Assembly (NCBI GenBank): GCA_031283865.1
Contig: JAITAX010000281.1
Span: 1 to 5,107 of the forward strand
Direction of reading: 5' to 3'
Origin: Eubacteriales Family XIII. Incertae Sedis bacterium
GTDB taxonomy: Bacteria; Bacillota; Clostridia; Peptostreptococcales; Anaerovoracaceae
DNA length: 5,107 bases
Shown here: piece by piece, positions 4,932-5,107 of the stretch
How the letters are laid out: every line of letters starts with the position of its first letter
Numbering within the stretch: the stretch's first letter is position 1
Notes under the pieces: model-generated
The model's database searches: none
Told to the model about the DNA's origin: nothing
Seen by the model: the letters and a program-made list of their open reading frames with translations, nothing else
Translations under genes and position numbers: made by a program

Positions 4932-5106
4932 CCGTCCCCCTTTGCGCCTCCCGCTCGGGCAGATACCGACGCAACTTGGCCAACACCTCTTCAAAATCCA
5001 GTGGCTTGCCCACATGGTCGTTCATCCCCGCCGCAAGGCATTTTTCCACATCCTCGCGGAACACATTCGCGGTCATGGCAATTATGGGTATCTCCCGCGC
5101 CCTGGG
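4918..5106 (-). CDS. Response-regulator receiver (REC) domain, C-terminal end of a signalling protein, partial
   Basis: The last 62 codons of a minus-strand gene that enters from the right edge (frame begins at base 5106) and ends in TGA at 4920-4918. The peptide has the alpha4-beta5-alpha5 part of a REC domain: IPIIAMTANVF with the conserved switch threonine, then EDVEKCLAAGMNDHVGKPLDFEEVLAKLRRYL with the invariant lysine-proline (GKP). The phosphoacceptor aspartate lies outside the window. The AMTAN...AGMNDHVGKPLD wording is typical of receiver domains at the C-terminus of hybrid histidine kinases, and the protein stops about 14 residues after the domain with no DNA-binding domain. A hybrid kinase is therefore likelier than a transcription factor, though a single-domain regulator is possible. 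Its 3' end overlaps nnrE by 14 nt in another frame, suggesting co-transcription and possible translational coupling. Confidence 0.88.
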   Translation of the reverse strand, partial: PRAREIPIIAMTANVFREDVEKCLAAGMNDHVGKPLDFEEVLAKLRRYLPEREAQRGTDAGE

Positions 5107-5107
5107 A

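Noticed and set aside
4932..5015. 28-residue N-terminal extension of nnrE starting at 5015
   Set aside because: It lies wholly inside the receiver-domain gene in another frame, does not resemble the family N-terminus, and the family alignment starts near residue 9 from ATG 4931.

Overview
This window reads as chromosomal DNA from a GC-rich (roughly 60% by eye) anaerobic fermenter. The evidence is a two-subunit glutaconate-type CoA-transferase, an ECF-type folate S-component behind a tetrahydrofolate (THF) riboswitch, and the tail of a receiver domain typical of Clostridia-type hybrid histidine kinases. THF riboswitches ahead of folT are best known from Bacillota, so a Clostridia or Negativicutes member is the most likely source. 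A Synergistota-like genome cannot be excluded. No mobile element, CRISPR array, phage gene or tRNA/rRNA is visible.

Left part (1-2550, + strand): the 3' end of a CoA-transferase alpha subunit, the complete beta subunit 13 bp later, and after a 119-bp gap a sodium:solute symporter, closed by a strong stem-loop terminator at 2517-2549. The likely logic is uptake of an organic or amino acid by the symporter and CoA activation by the transferase, although the substrate cannot be read from sequence.

Middle (2550-3382, + strand): a short array of GC-TTTTC repeats, then a clear extended -10 promoter (TTGAAA-17-TATGCT). About 220 nt of leader follow, holding a THF riboswitch (about 2698-2799) and a second hairpin that overlaps its closing stem, then the folate-type ECF S-component gene folT. 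Its start is re-set here to 2855, because the upstream in-frame ATG overlaps the Shine-Dalgarno sequence.

Right part: a cvpA-family membrane protein gene (3553-4203, +) has its own good promoter with 11-bp-phased GCAAA repeats and a curious ATG-TAA start-stop unit in its leader. Convergent to it on the minus strand is a stand-alone NAD(P)H-hydrate epimerase (4931-4215) with its own terminator. It overlaps by 14 nt the end of an upstream signalling protein that runs off the right edge.

Overall these are mostly recognisable housekeeping and transport genes. I see no convincing undescribed multi-gene system. The most interesting material is regulatory: the folT leader, the cvpA leader, and the overlap that couples nnrE to a signalling gene.
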